Source: JBGRQB01 sp041725875
Lineage (GTDB): Bacteria; Bacteroidota; Ignavibacteria; Ignavibacteriales; Melioribacteraceae
Assembly (NCBI GenBank): GCA_041725875.1
Contig: JBGRQB010000027.1
Coordinates: 1 to 32,376 of the forward strand
Direction of reading: 5' to 3'
DNA: 32,376 nucleotides
A model generated the notes under the pieces. It did no database searches, was not told the DNA's origin, and worked only from the letters and a program-made list of their open reading frames with translations. Of the stretch, positions 8,059 to 16,098 are shown piece by piece. The stretch's first letter is position 1. Every line of letters starts with the position of its first letter. Position numbers and translations under genes: made by a program.

Positions 8059-9570
8059 ATGTTGGAAGGAAGTAAATACAGAATTGGTTCTGTAACTGAT
8101 CTGGAAATTTTATTAAGTCTGCTGGAACAAAGCTACACGGTTGCAAAACCCAAGTCTTCAAATTTTGTTTTTTCAATTTTTGATACCTTTAGCTGGGATC
8201 TGTTCAAAAAGAAAAAATATCTTTATACGATTGAAAATAAATTATATTTCCAATCTTTTAAGGGCCGCCGAAAGCGAATAAAAGTAACTCCGCAAAAACA
8301 TTTTTTACCTGTTACAGATATAACAAACTCTGCCGAATTTCAATCGATAAAAAAACTTACCGGAAGACGTGCGGTTTCTCAAAGAGCCAAATGGGAAGTA
8401 AAACAGAAAGTTTTTCCACTCTTTAATAAAAACAGTAAAAAAGTTGCAGCTGTTTATTTTGAAAAATTTACAATAAAAACTCAAACTGTTTTACTTGTAC
8501 GAATTGTGCAAAGCTCTGGTTTTATTGATGATTTTGAGTTTATTAACACCTGGGCTGAAAAAAATAATCTTCAAAAAGCTAAAAACAATTCCTTCCAAAT
8601 ATTACTTAATGAAAGAAATATTTTTCCTCTAAAATATACTTCAAAAATTCATCTTGAATGTAATCCAGATACCCCTGTTTTTCTTGCTGTAAGAGAAATA
8701 TTTGAAAAAGGAAGAAACAATCTGCTTGCTAATTTTAGTGGATTAAAAAAAGATCTTGATACAGAATTTTTACACGATTTCAGAACAACCAGCAGAAGAT
8801 TAAAATCAGCAATTTCGCAATTCAAGAATACTTGTCACAGACACACATACGATAAGATTAAATATCACCTCACCTATCTTCAAAAATCTACAAATGAATT
8901 ACGAGATCTGGATGTAGATATTTTAGGAAAAAATGAATACTTCAAACTTATACCTGAAGAGTATTCTCCTGAACTCAATAAATTGTTTGAACATCTGTGT
9001 AAAAAAAGAGAAGCAGCTTTTGAAAATTTCATTCAGAAAGTAGAAAGTCTGGAAATTAACCATTCTATTCAGCAGCTAAATACTTTTGTTTTTCATCTTT
9101 ATCCAGAAAATGATAAAATTCCCGAAAAAGCTCGCGAACCAATAAAAGAGAATGCTGATATAATTCTAAAATCCAGATTTGAAAAAATAGTTAATCAGGG
9201 AAATTTATTGAATGAAAACTCTGCTGATCCGGAGATTCACGCATTAAGACTTCATTGTAAAAAATTAAGATACTCTCTGGAGTTTTTCAAAAATTATTAT
9301 CCCGAAAAAAGAATAGGTTCATTTATCACAAGATTAAAAGAGCTGCAGGATAACCTTGGCAGATTTAATGATTTATCTGTACAGATTGAAAGATTAAGTT
9401 TTTTCAAAGAAGAATTTTCCAGCTCCGACAAAACTTCTGATGTTTTAAATCTTTTGTTAAAACTTAAAACAAATCAAAAAGATGAAATCAGAAATGAATT
9501 TAATCTGCTGTTAAAAAGATTTTTGAGCAAAAGAACCATTAATAGTTTCTACAAATTATTTTCTAATTAA
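8059..9570 (+). CDS. CHAD-domain protein with degenerate CYTH-like N-terminal half
   Basis: 503 residues. The C-terminal part (about 205-500) is a CHAD domain: basic and helical, with the conserved histidine motifs LHDFRTTSRRLKSAI near residue 237 and IHALRLHCKKLRYSLEFF near residue 395. CHAD domains bind polyphosphate and localise to polyphosphate granules in studied proteins. The N-terminal half resembles the CYTH-like part of CYTH-CHAD proteins (SIFDTFSWDLFKKKKYLYT), but I do not find the catalytic ExExK motif, so triphosphatase activity is doubtful. It lies 8 bases after znuB in the same direction, suggesting co-transcription with zinc uptake. Its stop overlaps the stop of the convergent lipocalin gene by four bases. 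Confidence 0.8.
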   Translation: MLEGSKYRIGSVTDLEILLSLLEQSYTVAKPKSSNFVFSIFDTFSWDLFKKKKYLYTIENKLYFQSFKGRRKRIKVTPQKHFLPVTDITNSAEFQSIKKLTGRRAVSQRAKWEVKQKVFPLFNKNSKKVAAVYFEKFTIKTQTVLLVRIVQSSGFIDDFEFINTWAEKNNLQKAKNNSFQILLNERNIFPLKYTSKIHLECNPDTPVFLAVREIFEKGRNNLLANFSGLKKDLDTEFLHDFRTTSRRLKSAISQFKNTCHRHTYDKIKYHLTYLQKSTNELRDLDVDILGKNEYFKLIPEEYSPELNKLFEHLCKKREAAFENFIQKVESLEINHSIQQLNTFVFHLYPENDKIPEKAREPIKENADIILKSRFEKIVNQGNLLNENSADPEIHALRLHCKKLRYSLEFFKNYYPEKRIGSFITRLKELQDNLGRFNDLSVQIERLSFFKEEFSSSDKTSDVLNLLLKLKTNQKDEIRNEFNLLLKRFLSKRTINSFYKLFSN

Positions 9571-10097
9571 TCTTCAAGCTTAATAGATTTTTCAAAAATA
9601 AGTTTGTCAGTCTCAAATTTATTTTCAGATGCGTAGGTTATCAAACTATCCAAAACGGTTTTAATAAATTTTTGCGATCTGCCTAAAATCCATAAATATT
9701 TTCTGCTCGGAGTTCCAACCATCACATAATCGTAGTTTTGTTTATCAAGTGCAATTATCCAGTAATCTCCCCTGAATGGCCAGAAAAACTGGACTTCTAA
9801 TTTTCCGTTTTCATTCGGATCTTCAAGAAAAGCTGTTCCGCTTGCCTGCGTTAATTCTCCTGATAAGCTATCTTCAAAGCAGCTGTTCACAACATCAATT
9901 GTTGTTTCATCTATAATTTTATATTCCGCAGTTGAACCGTAACAATCTTCCTGGAACCTGTTTGGGAGTCGGGCAATTTCATACCATAAACCAGAGTATT
10001 TTTCCAAGTTAACTTCGTTTACTGTTTTTAACGGAAGATATTCTTTGTTGCATCCGACAAATAAAATTGTAAGAACTATATATTTTAGAAATTTCAT
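9567..10097 (-). CDS. blc: Lipocalin outer-membrane lipoprotein (Blc type)
   Basis: 176 residues. A lipoprotein signal (IVLTILFVGC, Cys16) precedes a bacterial lipocalin fold. The first strand has the signature KYSGLWYEIARLPNRFQ (the lipocalin GxW element), followed by YGSTAEYKI, PFRGDYWIIALD, YVMVGTPSRKYLWILGRS, all standard Blc landmarks. Blc-type lipocalins bind fatty acids or lysophospholipids at the outer membrane. It is the last gene of the CarH-like/photolyase operon and its ATG overlaps the photolyase stop (ATGA). That setting suggests handling of lipids modified or damaged during light stress, which is inference. Confidence 0.9.
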   Translation of the reverse strand: MKFLKYIVLTILFVGCNKEYLPLKTVNEVNLEKYSGLWYEIARLPNRFQEDCYGSTAEYKIIDETTIDVVNSCFEDSLSGELTQASGTAFLEDPNENGKLEVQFFWPFRGDYWIIALDKQNYDYVMVGTPSRKYLWILGRSQKFIKTVLDSLITYASENKFETDKLIFEKSIKLED

Positions 10098-11398
10098 TTT
10101 GAGTACCTTTTAATATATTTTTCAACATCAAACTTTCTTTTACAGCCGTTGTAGTTCATATATCTGATTTTACCATAAACTTCTCTCTCCTGCCAGGCCC
10201 GGTCGTGCACTCCGCCAATTGACCAGGCAATTCCTGTATAGCCGTTTGGGTCAATTCCGTCAAGAGCAAAGCCATCATTTAATCTGATTGCTGTTTCAAA
10301 CGCATCTTCAGGTGAACTGCTCCATTCCAGAATTTTTTTAGCCCAGTACATTCTCATATAACCATGAATTTTTCCTTCAGACAAAAGCTGATTTTGTGCA
10401 GCATTCCATAAAGGATCATGAGCTTTTGCTTTTTCAAATTCTTCATATTTATAAATAAATTCGCGTTGATCATTTCTGTGATTATTAAGTGTTTCCTGAG
10501 CCCAGGGATGAATTCCGGAAAATGAATCGTAATCTTTATTATAAAAACAGAAATTATCTGCCAGTTCTTTTCTTATAATAAGTTCTTCAAGAAATGCTTC
10601 TTTCGATTCTTCTTTACAATTTGTTTCTCTGATCTTCAACGCAATTTCCTGAGCCGAGATAAATCCAAAATGCAAATAAGGTGATAAATTTGAAATATGT
10701 TCCAATGTAGGATCGTTTCTGAGTTCATCATAATTTTCTAATTTATTTCCTATGAAATACTCAAACATTTTTAATGCTTCTCGTCTTCCTCCTGTAAAAT
10801 GTGCATCGGAAGATGTTATGCTGTTATCAAAGTAATCAGGGATTTCTAAAAAATTATCTTCTGAAAATTTTGGAATTTTTGGGAATTCGATCAGATATTC
10901 AGGAAGTTTCTTTTTTATTTTCGGACGAATAGTATAGGCACCATATTCCTGTTTTGGAGATGCAATAAAACAAGGCACAATATTATGTGAATCTACTACA
11001 CTCAGACTAAGTTTATTTTTTGCTTCACGGATAAACTCGTAAACTTTTTTAATCGCAAATAAATCTGTAACAAGATGAAAAACAGAACTGAGTTTTATTA
11101 TCTCATTTAATTTTTTCAGAGTAAGTTTTTCCAAGACATAAAGAGGAATGTTTTTTTTCTTAAGCTCCCATTTTAATTCCTTAATTCCGTCAGCTAAAAA
11201 TGGAAACTGAATTTCATTCAGTAGATCTTTTTCTTTGTCAACCAGACAGGTAACAATCAACTTTTTCTTATGTTTTTTTGCAATATCTGCGGCTTCTGTC
11301 AGTGACCAATTATTTTCTGCTCTGTATTCACGGGTTATGAGGTAAACAACAAACTCTCCGGAAGTATTAAATTCACCATATTCGAGTGCTCTGTTCAA
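10094..11398 (-). CDS. phr: Class II deoxyribodipyrimidine (CPD) photolyase
   Basis: 434 residues. It splits cyclobutane pyrimidine dimers in DNA using FADH- and blue/UV-A light. The N-terminal Rossmann-like antenna domain begins with VVYLITREYRAENNWSLTEA, characteristic of class II enzymes. The C-terminal FAD-binding region has class II landmarks: GKIHGYMRMYWAKKILEW, LNDGFALDGIDPNGYTGIAW, IGGVHDRAWQEREVYGKIRYM. The start is a TTG overlapping the SRPBCC stop (TTGA), and the stop overlaps the lipocalin start, so translation of the operon is tightly coupled. Its place downstream of a B12-binding MerR regulator supports light-induced expression. Confidence 0.95.
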   Translation of the reverse strand: MNRALEYGEFNTSGEFVVYLITREYRAENNWSLTEAADIAKKHKKKLIVTCLVDKEKDLLNEIQFPFLADGIKELKWELKKKNIPLYVLEKLTLKKLNEIIKLSSVFHLVTDLFAIKKVYEFIREAKNKLSLSVVDSHNIVPCFIASPKQEYGAYTIRPKIKKKLPEYLIEFPKIPKFSEDNFLEIPDYFDNSITSSDAHFTGGRREALKMFEYFIGNKLENYDELRNDPTLEHISNLSPYLHFGFISAQEIALKIRETNCKEESKEAFLEELIIRKELADNFCFYNKDYDSFSGIHPWAQETLNNHRNDQREFIYKYEEFEKAKAHDPLWNAAQNQLLSEGKIHGYMRMYWAKKILEWSSSPEDAFETAIRLNDGFALDGIDPNGYTGIAWSIGGVHDRAWQEREVYGKIRYMNYNGCKRKFDVEKYIKRYSK

Positions 11399-11859
11399 CT
11401 ATTATTCTCCAGTAATAATTTCATTTTTTTATTTCTATATTCAAAAATTCTTTCTAGTTCTCTTTTTACAAAAAATTTATGAATCAGATTGCCGATAAAT
11501 CCCATCGGCATTACATAATGAACAATATCTCTCACCTCTACTCCGTTTTCAGTTTCGTTAAACAGGTGTTGATGATGCCAAAATTTATATGGACCAAAAC
11601 GTTGTTCATCAATAAAATATTTTTCTTTTTTCATCTGGGTGATTTCCGTAACCCAGGTAAATCGAAAATTCAGCACAGGTTTGATAACATAAGTAATTAT
11701 CATACCCGGGTACATTTCTGAAAAATTTTCCAGGTTAATTTTATCAAAAACTTTTTCCGGTGTCAGAAGTTTCAAGTTTAACGGATTTGAAAAAAAACTC
11801 CAGCATCTGTTTATGTCTGTCTGCAAAACACGCGTACAATCAATCTTATGAATTTTCAT
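11395..11859 (-). CDS. SRPBCC-family (polyketide cyclase/dehydrase-like) protein
   Basis: 154 residues from the chosen ATG at 11859. This start overlaps the preceding stop (ATGA) and has an AAAGGTG ribosome site; a longer frame reaching 11919 would add about 20 residues inside the upstream gene and is less likely. The fold is a START-like ligand cavity: CWSFFSNPLNLKLLTPEKV near the N-terminus, a central KFWHHQHLFNETENGVEVRD, and a C-terminal helix (LIHKFFVKRELERIFEYR). Members of this type occur beside photolyase, CFA-like and DUF1295 genes in other bacteria. The ligand is unknown; a lipid or isoprenoid is plausible. Confidence 0.82.
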   Translation of the reverse strand: MKIHKIDCTRVLQTDINRCWSFFSNPLNLKLLTPEKVFDKINLENFSEMYPGMIITYVIKPVLNFRFTWVTEITQMKKEKYFIDEQRFGPYKFWHHQHLFNETENGVEVRDIVHYVMPMGFIGNLIHKFFVKRELERIFEYRNKKMKLLLENNS

Positions 11860-12626
11860 TTTTTCACCTTTCTGAATGATGGAAAAAATGCAGGTGTATT
11901 TTCTCGATAAATTTCCCATTCCGGATTTTTTTCAAATTTCTTTTCAAGCATCGGCACGCCGGATACTTTTAGCAGTAAAAATGAAATTAATGCCGGACTA
12001 ATAATCGTCCACCAAAATGTTTCAGTCTGAAATGTGAATAAATAGATTCCCCACCACAAGATCATTTCTCCAAAATAATTTGGATGTCGCGAATATTTCC
12101 ATAACCCGCTTTTTATTATTTTACCTTTATTGCTTTCCTCTTTTTTGAATCTGTACATTTGCAAATCTGCAGTTGTTTCAAACAGAAATCCGACAACAAA
12201 AATTATCAGTCCTGCAACATTAACAGGAGAAAATTCAGCTTGTCCTTTATGGAACGCACTTATTATCGGTAAATTTATTATATACATTAAAACCGCCTGC
12301 AAAAGAAAAACTCTGTAAAAGGCATTAAATTTTTGTCTGGAACCCCAGTTTTTTCTCATTTCCGTATATCGAAAATCTTCCGGTTTCCCTTTGCTTCTTA
12401 TATAGATATAGATACTTAATCTGCTTCCCCAAATAAACAGGATCAAAAAAACAAAAATCAGTTTCAAATTTATGTTGAGAAAAAGCATAGTAAAGGCTGA
12501 AACAATAAACCCGGTACCCCAGCCTATATCAATTTTGGAATTATCATTTTTAATTTGCGCAACAATAAATATCAGTATGATGAAAATTAAAATGGAAATT
12601 GCTGATAACTGATAAGCGTTCAACAT
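11856..12626 (-). CDS. DUF1295 / steroid 5-alpha-reductase-like membrane protein
   Basis: 256 residues with about six to seven hydrophobic segments. The C-terminal block matches the DUF1295/isoprenylcysteine methyltransferase-like fold: GLWKYSRHPNYFGEMILWWGIYLF, with the conserved RHPNY box, then SGVPMLEKKF and an EIYRENTPAFFPSF tail. An N-terminal DIGWGTGFIVSAFT segment is also family-typical. Characterised relatives reduce steroids or fatty enones using NADPH; the substrate here is unknown, but the neighbours point to a membrane lipid. Its ATG directly follows the regulator's TAA with no spacer, and its TGA overlaps the SRPBCC ATG. Confidence 0.88.
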   Translation of the reverse strand: MLNAYQLSAISILIFIILIFIVAQIKNDNSKIDIGWGTGFIVSAFTMLFLNINLKLIFVFLILFIWGSRLSIYIYIRSKGKPEDFRYTEMRKNWGSRQKFNAFYRVFLLQAVLMYIINLPIISAFHKGQAEFSPVNVAGLIIFVVGFLFETTADLQMYRFKKEESNKGKIIKSGLWKYSRHPNYFGEMILWWGIYLFTFQTETFWWTIISPALISFLLLKVSGVPMLEKKFEKNPEWEIYRENTPAFFPSFRKVKK

Positions 12627-13595
12627 TTAATCCATCCTTTCTCCCTCTTTATTTTGATGCTTTACAGAGTTTTCTGCTCTAATTGCTTTAAGCAGGTTTC
12701 TAAACTCTTCCGAACTATCAACAATTTTTCCTTTAATGTCGGCAATTGTCTCTTTATATCCTCCAATTGATTCTCCGCTGAAAATAAGATGAGGCGTATA
12801 ATCGAGCACCTTTAATTTAGAAAGCTCCTGTAAAAGTCGTGAGTCATCTGAGGGATAAATCAGACTCAAAAAAATCACTTCCGGTTTTATTTTTTGTGCA
12901 GTGTAAACAATTTCTTCTATTGGTAAGCTTGGACCAAGATAAACAACATTCCATCCGTCCGCAGCTGCAAGAGATCCCCCGATCAAAGCACCTATCTCAT
13001 GATATTGGCCCTGAGGAGTTGAGATAAGTATTTTGGGAAACCTGTCATCAATTTTAAATCCATCTAATAATGTAGACATAATTTTTCTGATTATTGTACT
13101 TGCAAAATGCTCGTGTGCAATTCTTAAAATTCCTGTCCGCCAATATTCTCCTACTTTACTAATAAGGGGAATAATAATATTATCTATAAATTGATTGCGA
13201 CTATATTCCACTGCGCAGTTATTTAAAAGCAGTTCAAGGTTTTTGTTGTCAAAGTTTCTGATATAAGAAACGCACTCGGCAAGAATATTTGCAAAATTTT
13301 CTGCTGTGCCCGGTTTTAGAACATTTGCCATTCCGGTTTTCTTTATATCATTAAGAGTAATAATATCTTTTAACTCTTCAACCGAATAGTTTGCTATATT
13401 ACCTATTCTGTAATTGTTTTCAGTAAGTTTTTTAAGCAGAGATAACTTCTCAATATCACTCTCAGAGTATATTCTTCTGTTGCCCTTTCTGGCAGGTACA
13501 ACAGCGCCATATCTGTTTTCCCAGGCTCTTATAACCAGTTCTGAAAGACCTGTAAGCTGCGCTGCAGCTTTAATTGTATAAGTTTTGTATTCCAT
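12627..13595 (-). CDS. MerR-family regulator with B12-binding domain (CarH/LitR-type photoreceptor)
   Basis: 322 residues. The N-terminal MerR winged helix (about 5-75) reads YTIKAAAQLTGLSELVIRAWENRYG then RRIYSESDIEKL. A helical cap domain (about 100-180) contains the W-x9-EH motif (Trp152, Glu162, His163) that in CarH packs over the adenosyl group. A Rossmann-like cobalamin domain (about 187-305) has QYHEIG, with His199 placed as the lower axial ligand. In CarH, adenosylcobalamin in the dark drives tetramer formation and repression; light breaks the Co-C bond and releases DNA. All key residues are present, so light sensing is likely. The five-gene minus-strand operon starts here, and TATACAA repeats upstream fit its operator. 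Confidence 0.9.
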   Translation of the reverse strand: MEYKTYTIKAAAQLTGLSELVIRAWENRYGAVVPARKGNRRIYSESDIEKLSLLKKLTENNYRIGNIANYSVEELKDIITLNDIKKTGMANVLKPGTAENFANILAECVSYIRNFDNKNLELLLNNCAVEYSRNQFIDNIIIPLISKVGEYWRTGILRIAHEHFASTIIRKIMSTLLDGFKIDDRFPKILISTPQGQYHEIGALIGGSLAAADGWNVVYLGPSLPIEEIVYTAQKIKPEVIFLSLIYPSDDSRLLQELSKLKVLDYTPHLIFSGESIGGYKETIADIKGKIVDSSEEFRNLLKAIRAENSVKHQNKEGERMD

Positions 13596-13626
13596 AATCT
13601 TATTTTTTGTGAGTCCAACACTTTAA

Positions 13627-13658
13627 TTAATATAGCCTTTTTCCGATAATAAATCAAA
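13627..13658 (-). promoter_or_regulatory. Putative promoter of the CarH-like operon
   Basis: On the minus strand a TTTG (13655-13658) is followed after exactly 20 bases by TATATTAA (13627-13634), a 6/8 match to the Bacteroidota TTTG-N19-21-TAnnTTTG promoter. It lies about 32 bases upstream of the regulator's ATG. The TATACAA cluster is about 60 bases further upstream and does not overlap it, so a second promoter inside the operator remains possible. Confidence 0.35.
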
Positions 13659-13719
13659 GTTTTAGCACTTTTTATTGTAAAAACGCATATTAAGGAAAAA
13701 GATGAAAATGCTACTAAGC

Positions 13720-13775
13720 TATACAATTTCTTATACAAGAAATATACAAATTCAATTATGTATAACTTTTGTATA
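13720..13775. promoter_or_regulatory. CarH-type operator: three direct and two inverted TATACAA repeats
   Basis: TATACAA occurs at 13720-13726, 13732-13738 and 13743-13749, with start-to-start spacing of 12 and 11 bp. The reverse complement TTGTATA is at 13769-13775, and a one-mismatch copy ATGTATA is at 13758-13764, again 11 bp apart. As I recall, the Thermus CarH operator consists of three direct repeats of nTnnACAn spaced about 11 bp, and all three direct copies here fit that consensus. The site lies between the CarH-like gene and the desaturase operon, so it may control both. Confidence 0.72.
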
Positions 13776-13935
13776 ATTATTTTTCACTTTTCATCAAACA
13801 AAGATCTAAAACAAATGTAATTTTTTTTCGAAGATATGTCAAGCTTTTATTGATTTTAGCTGAAAAAAGTATTACCATGGAAATAAGACACGGAGTCTTT
13901 GATTACAACAATAAATTTTACAAAAACTATACAAG

Positions 13936-14673
13936 ATGACGATTATTTTATTTTTTATATCACATTGGTTTATTTCACTTTTTTTTCAAACATTTTTTCT
14001 TCACAGATATGCATCACATAATATGTTTGTTATGAAAAAATCTTGGGAAAAGGTATTTTTCGTTCTGACTTACATTGCTCAGGGTTCATCTTTTTTGAAC
14101 CCCAGAGCATATGCTATAATGCACAGAATGCATCATACTTTTAGTGATACAAAAAGAGATCCTCATTCTCCTCATTTCTTCAAGAGTGTTTTCTCATTGA
14201 TGTGGAATACAAAAGAAATTTATATAGACCTTGTTAACAACAAAATAAAAGAGGGTGAAAAATTTAATGAAAACGTTCCTGTATGGGATTCATTTGAAAG
14301 ATTTACCGACAAGTGGTTCCACAGAATTATTTGGGCTGCTTGTTATACAGCGTTTTACGTGATATTTGCAGAGGCCTGGTTTTACTATCTTTTATTACCA
14401 GCTCACTTTCTAATGGGTCCGATACATGGAGCAATTGTTAATTGGTGTGGACACAAATATGGTTACCGGAATTTTAAAGATACAAATGACAATTCCAGAA
14501 ACTCTCTTCCTTTTGATTTTTTAACACTGGGAGAGCTGTTTCAAAATAATCATCATAAATATCCGGCCAGAGTAAATTTTGCAATAAGAAAATTTGAAAT
14601 AGATCCGGTCTTCCCTTTTATAAAACTTTTGGCGTTTCTGAAAATTATAAAACTGAGAGTTGAAGGAAGTTGA
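13936..14673 (+). CDS. Membrane fatty-acid desaturase
   Basis: 245 residues with the di-iron histidine boxes of the acyl-lipid/acyl-CoA desaturase family: FLHRYASH (His23, His28), HRMHH (residues 63-67) followed by DPHSPH, and a late NNHHKYP box near residue 213; the NWCGHKYGYRNF segment also matches the family. Membrane spans lie at about 2-20, 38-52, 130-160. It would introduce a cis double bond into membrane acyl chains using O2. It is the first gene of the plus-strand operon facing the CarH-like regulator. A double bond is the substrate feature needed by the CFA-like enzyme two genes downstream. No clear ribosome site precedes the ATG; a TATACAA copy sits there instead. Confidence 0.9.
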   Translation: MTIILFFISHWFISLFFQTFFLHRYASHNMFVMKKSWEKVFFVLTYIAQGSSFLNPRAYAIMHRMHHTFSDTKRDPHSPHFFKSVFSLMWNTKEIYIDLVNNKIKEGEKFNENVPVWDSFERFTDKWFHRIIWAACYTAFYVIFAEAWFYYLLLPAHFLMGPIHGAIVNWCGHKYGYRNFKDTNDNSRNSLPFDFLTLGELFQNNHHKYPARVNFAIRKFEIDPVFPFIKLLAFLKIIKLRVEGS

Positions 14674-14674
14674 T

Positions 14675-15013
14675 ATGATCTATTTTTTAAGAATATTGTT
14701 TTTGCTACTGTTTGTCTGGATTGTTTACACAATTATTGCAACAAGTCTGGAAAGCAATCTTTTTGAAGAATGGGAATTTTTAAGCTCTATTCCCTGGATG
14801 AAAGCTACATTAATAGATTTTAACATAAACGAAATAATAATTTTTTTATGGGTATGCTTTAGAGAATCATCACTGCTGAAAAAAATAGTATGGGCCATAT
14901 TGTTTTTCTGTCTAGGCAGCGCAGCAACCACACTTTACATTCTGATAATACTATTTAAAGCTGATGTAAAATCATCCCCAAAAGAAATCTTAATTGGAGG
15001 AAAAAATGATTGA
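14675..15013 (+). CDS. DUF1475-like small membrane protein
   Basis: 112 residues from ATG 14675, chosen because GAAGGAAG lies just upstream; a TTG start at 14660 would overlap the desaturase. Three hydrophobic segments are visible. The central motif SLFEEWEFLSSIPWMKATLIDF, followed by a second block ending in CLGSAATTLYILIILF, matches what I know of DUF1475. The function is unknown. Family members occur next to CFA-like methyltransferases and DUF1295 proteins, which suggests a role in the same lipid modification. The 3' end overlaps the methyltransferase start by 8 bases. Confidence 0.75.
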   Translation: MIYFLRILFLLLFVWIVYTIIATSLESNLFEEWEFLSSIPWMKATLIDFNINEIIIFLWVCFRESSLLKKIVWAILFFCLGSAATTLYILIILFKADVKSSPKEILIGGKND

Positions 15014-16031
15014 TAAGCTTATTGAAACCGGTATTGTACCTGATCCGTTATTACGTCTTGGAATTAGAAAATTATTACAGGAAAGACTGAAATCAGAGAA
15101 AAAAGAAAACAAAGAAAGACAAAAAGAACATTTTGTTACTCTTGTAAACTTTCTTAAAGAATCCAAAATAGCAATTAATACGGCCGATGCCAACAAACAA
15201 CATTACGAGGTTCCCACTGAGTTTTACAAACTTGTTTTGGGTGAACATCTGAAATACAGCAGTTGTTATTGGGCAGACGACACAGAAACACTTTCTGAAG
15301 CAGAAGAAAATATGCTTAATATTACTTGTCAGCGAGCCGGAATAAAAGATGGAGAAGAAATTCTGGATCTTGGATGCGGATGGGGTTCTTTATCATTTTA
15401 CATTGCAATGAATTACCCAAACTGTAAAGTAACTTCGCTTTCTAATTCAGCAACTCAAAAGGAATATATTGAAAACAAAAAAGTTGCTCTTAAAGTTGAT
15501 AACATTGATGTAATTACTTCTGATGTAAATCATTTTAAATCAGATAAAAAGTTTGACAGAATTGTATCAATAGAAATGTTTGAGCATATGCGGAATTATA
15601 AACAGCTTTTTAATAAACTTCATAAGCTGTTGGTAACCGACGGAAAACTTTTTGTTCACATCTTTACACACAACAAATTTGCTTATCTGTTTGAAGTAAA
15701 AGACCAGACAGACTGGATGTCGCAATATTTCTTTACAGGCGGAATAATGCCGAGCGATGATCTGCTTCTCTACTTTGCAACCGATTTTGAAATATTAAAT
15801 CACTGGGTTGTAAATGGAAAACATTATGAAAAAACTGCAAATCAATGGTTGAAAAATTTCGATCAAAATAAATTAAGGATAAAAGAAATATTTACTCAGA
15901 CTTACGGCGAACAGGAATCGGAAAAATGGTTCAACTACTGGCGTGTATTTTTTATGTCTTGTGCAGAACTTTGGGGTTACAATCAGGGAAACGAATGGTT
16001 GATTAGTCACTATTTGTTTGAAAAGAGATAA
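15006..16031 (+). CDS. Cyclopropane-fatty-acid-synthase-like SAM methyltransferase
   Basis: 341 residues from ATG 15006, which has a perfect GGAGG six bases upstream. The family layout is clear: an N-terminal helical part, HYEVPTEFYKLVLGEHLKYSSCYW (about residues 59-82, the CFA substrate region), the SAM-binding motif ILDLGCGWGSLSFYIA, then VTSLSNSATQKEYIE and SIEMFEHMRNYKQLF. The C-terminal WRVFFMSCAELWGYNQGNEW is typical of the branch that also includes plant coclaurine N-methyltransferase-like proteins. It probably transfers a methylene or methyl group to an unsaturated acyl chain; in Rhodobacter a related enzyme takes part in furan fatty acid synthesis. Whether the product here is cyclopropane, methyl-branched or furan lipid cannot be told. 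Confidence 0.88.
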   Translation: MIDKLIETGIVPDPLLRLGIRKLLQERLKSEKKENKERQKEHFVTLVNFLKESKIAINTADANKQHYEVPTEFYKLVLGEHLKYSSCYWADDTETLSEAEENMLNITCQRAGIKDGEEILDLGCGWGSLSFYIAMNYPNCKVTSLSNSATQKEYIENKKVALKVDNIDVITSDVNHFKSDKKFDRIVSIEMFEHMRNYKQLFNKLHKLLVTDGKLFVHIFTHNKFAYLFEVKDQTDWMSQYFFTGGIMPSDDLLLYFATDFEILNHWVVNGKHYEKTANQWLKNFDQNKLRIKEIFTQTYGEQESEKWFNYWRVFFMSCAELWGYNQGNEWLISHYLFEKR

Positions 16032-16098
16032 TTATTAGTGATGATGAAGGTGACAACTACGATGTTATGATAAGTTATCTTAATATGAAAGGTTTTAT

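Larger units (their letters stand above)
13596..13935. promoter_or_regulatory. Divergent regulatory region between CarH-like operon and desaturase operon
   Basis: This 340-bp stretch has no credible gene. It contains the phased TATACAA operator (13720-13775), a possible minus-strand promoter (13627-13658), a sigma70-like TATAAT at 13772-13777 inside the operator, and one more TATACAA at 13928-13934 directly before the desaturase ATG. The plus-strand promoter could not be fixed; if it lies at the operator, the desaturase mRNA has a leader of about 150 bases. Confidence 0.7.

Noticed and set aside
13529..13738. 69-codon minus-strand frame reaching into the divergent regulatory region
   Set aside because: It overlaps the start of the CarH-like gene in another frame and covers the operator; no protein features.
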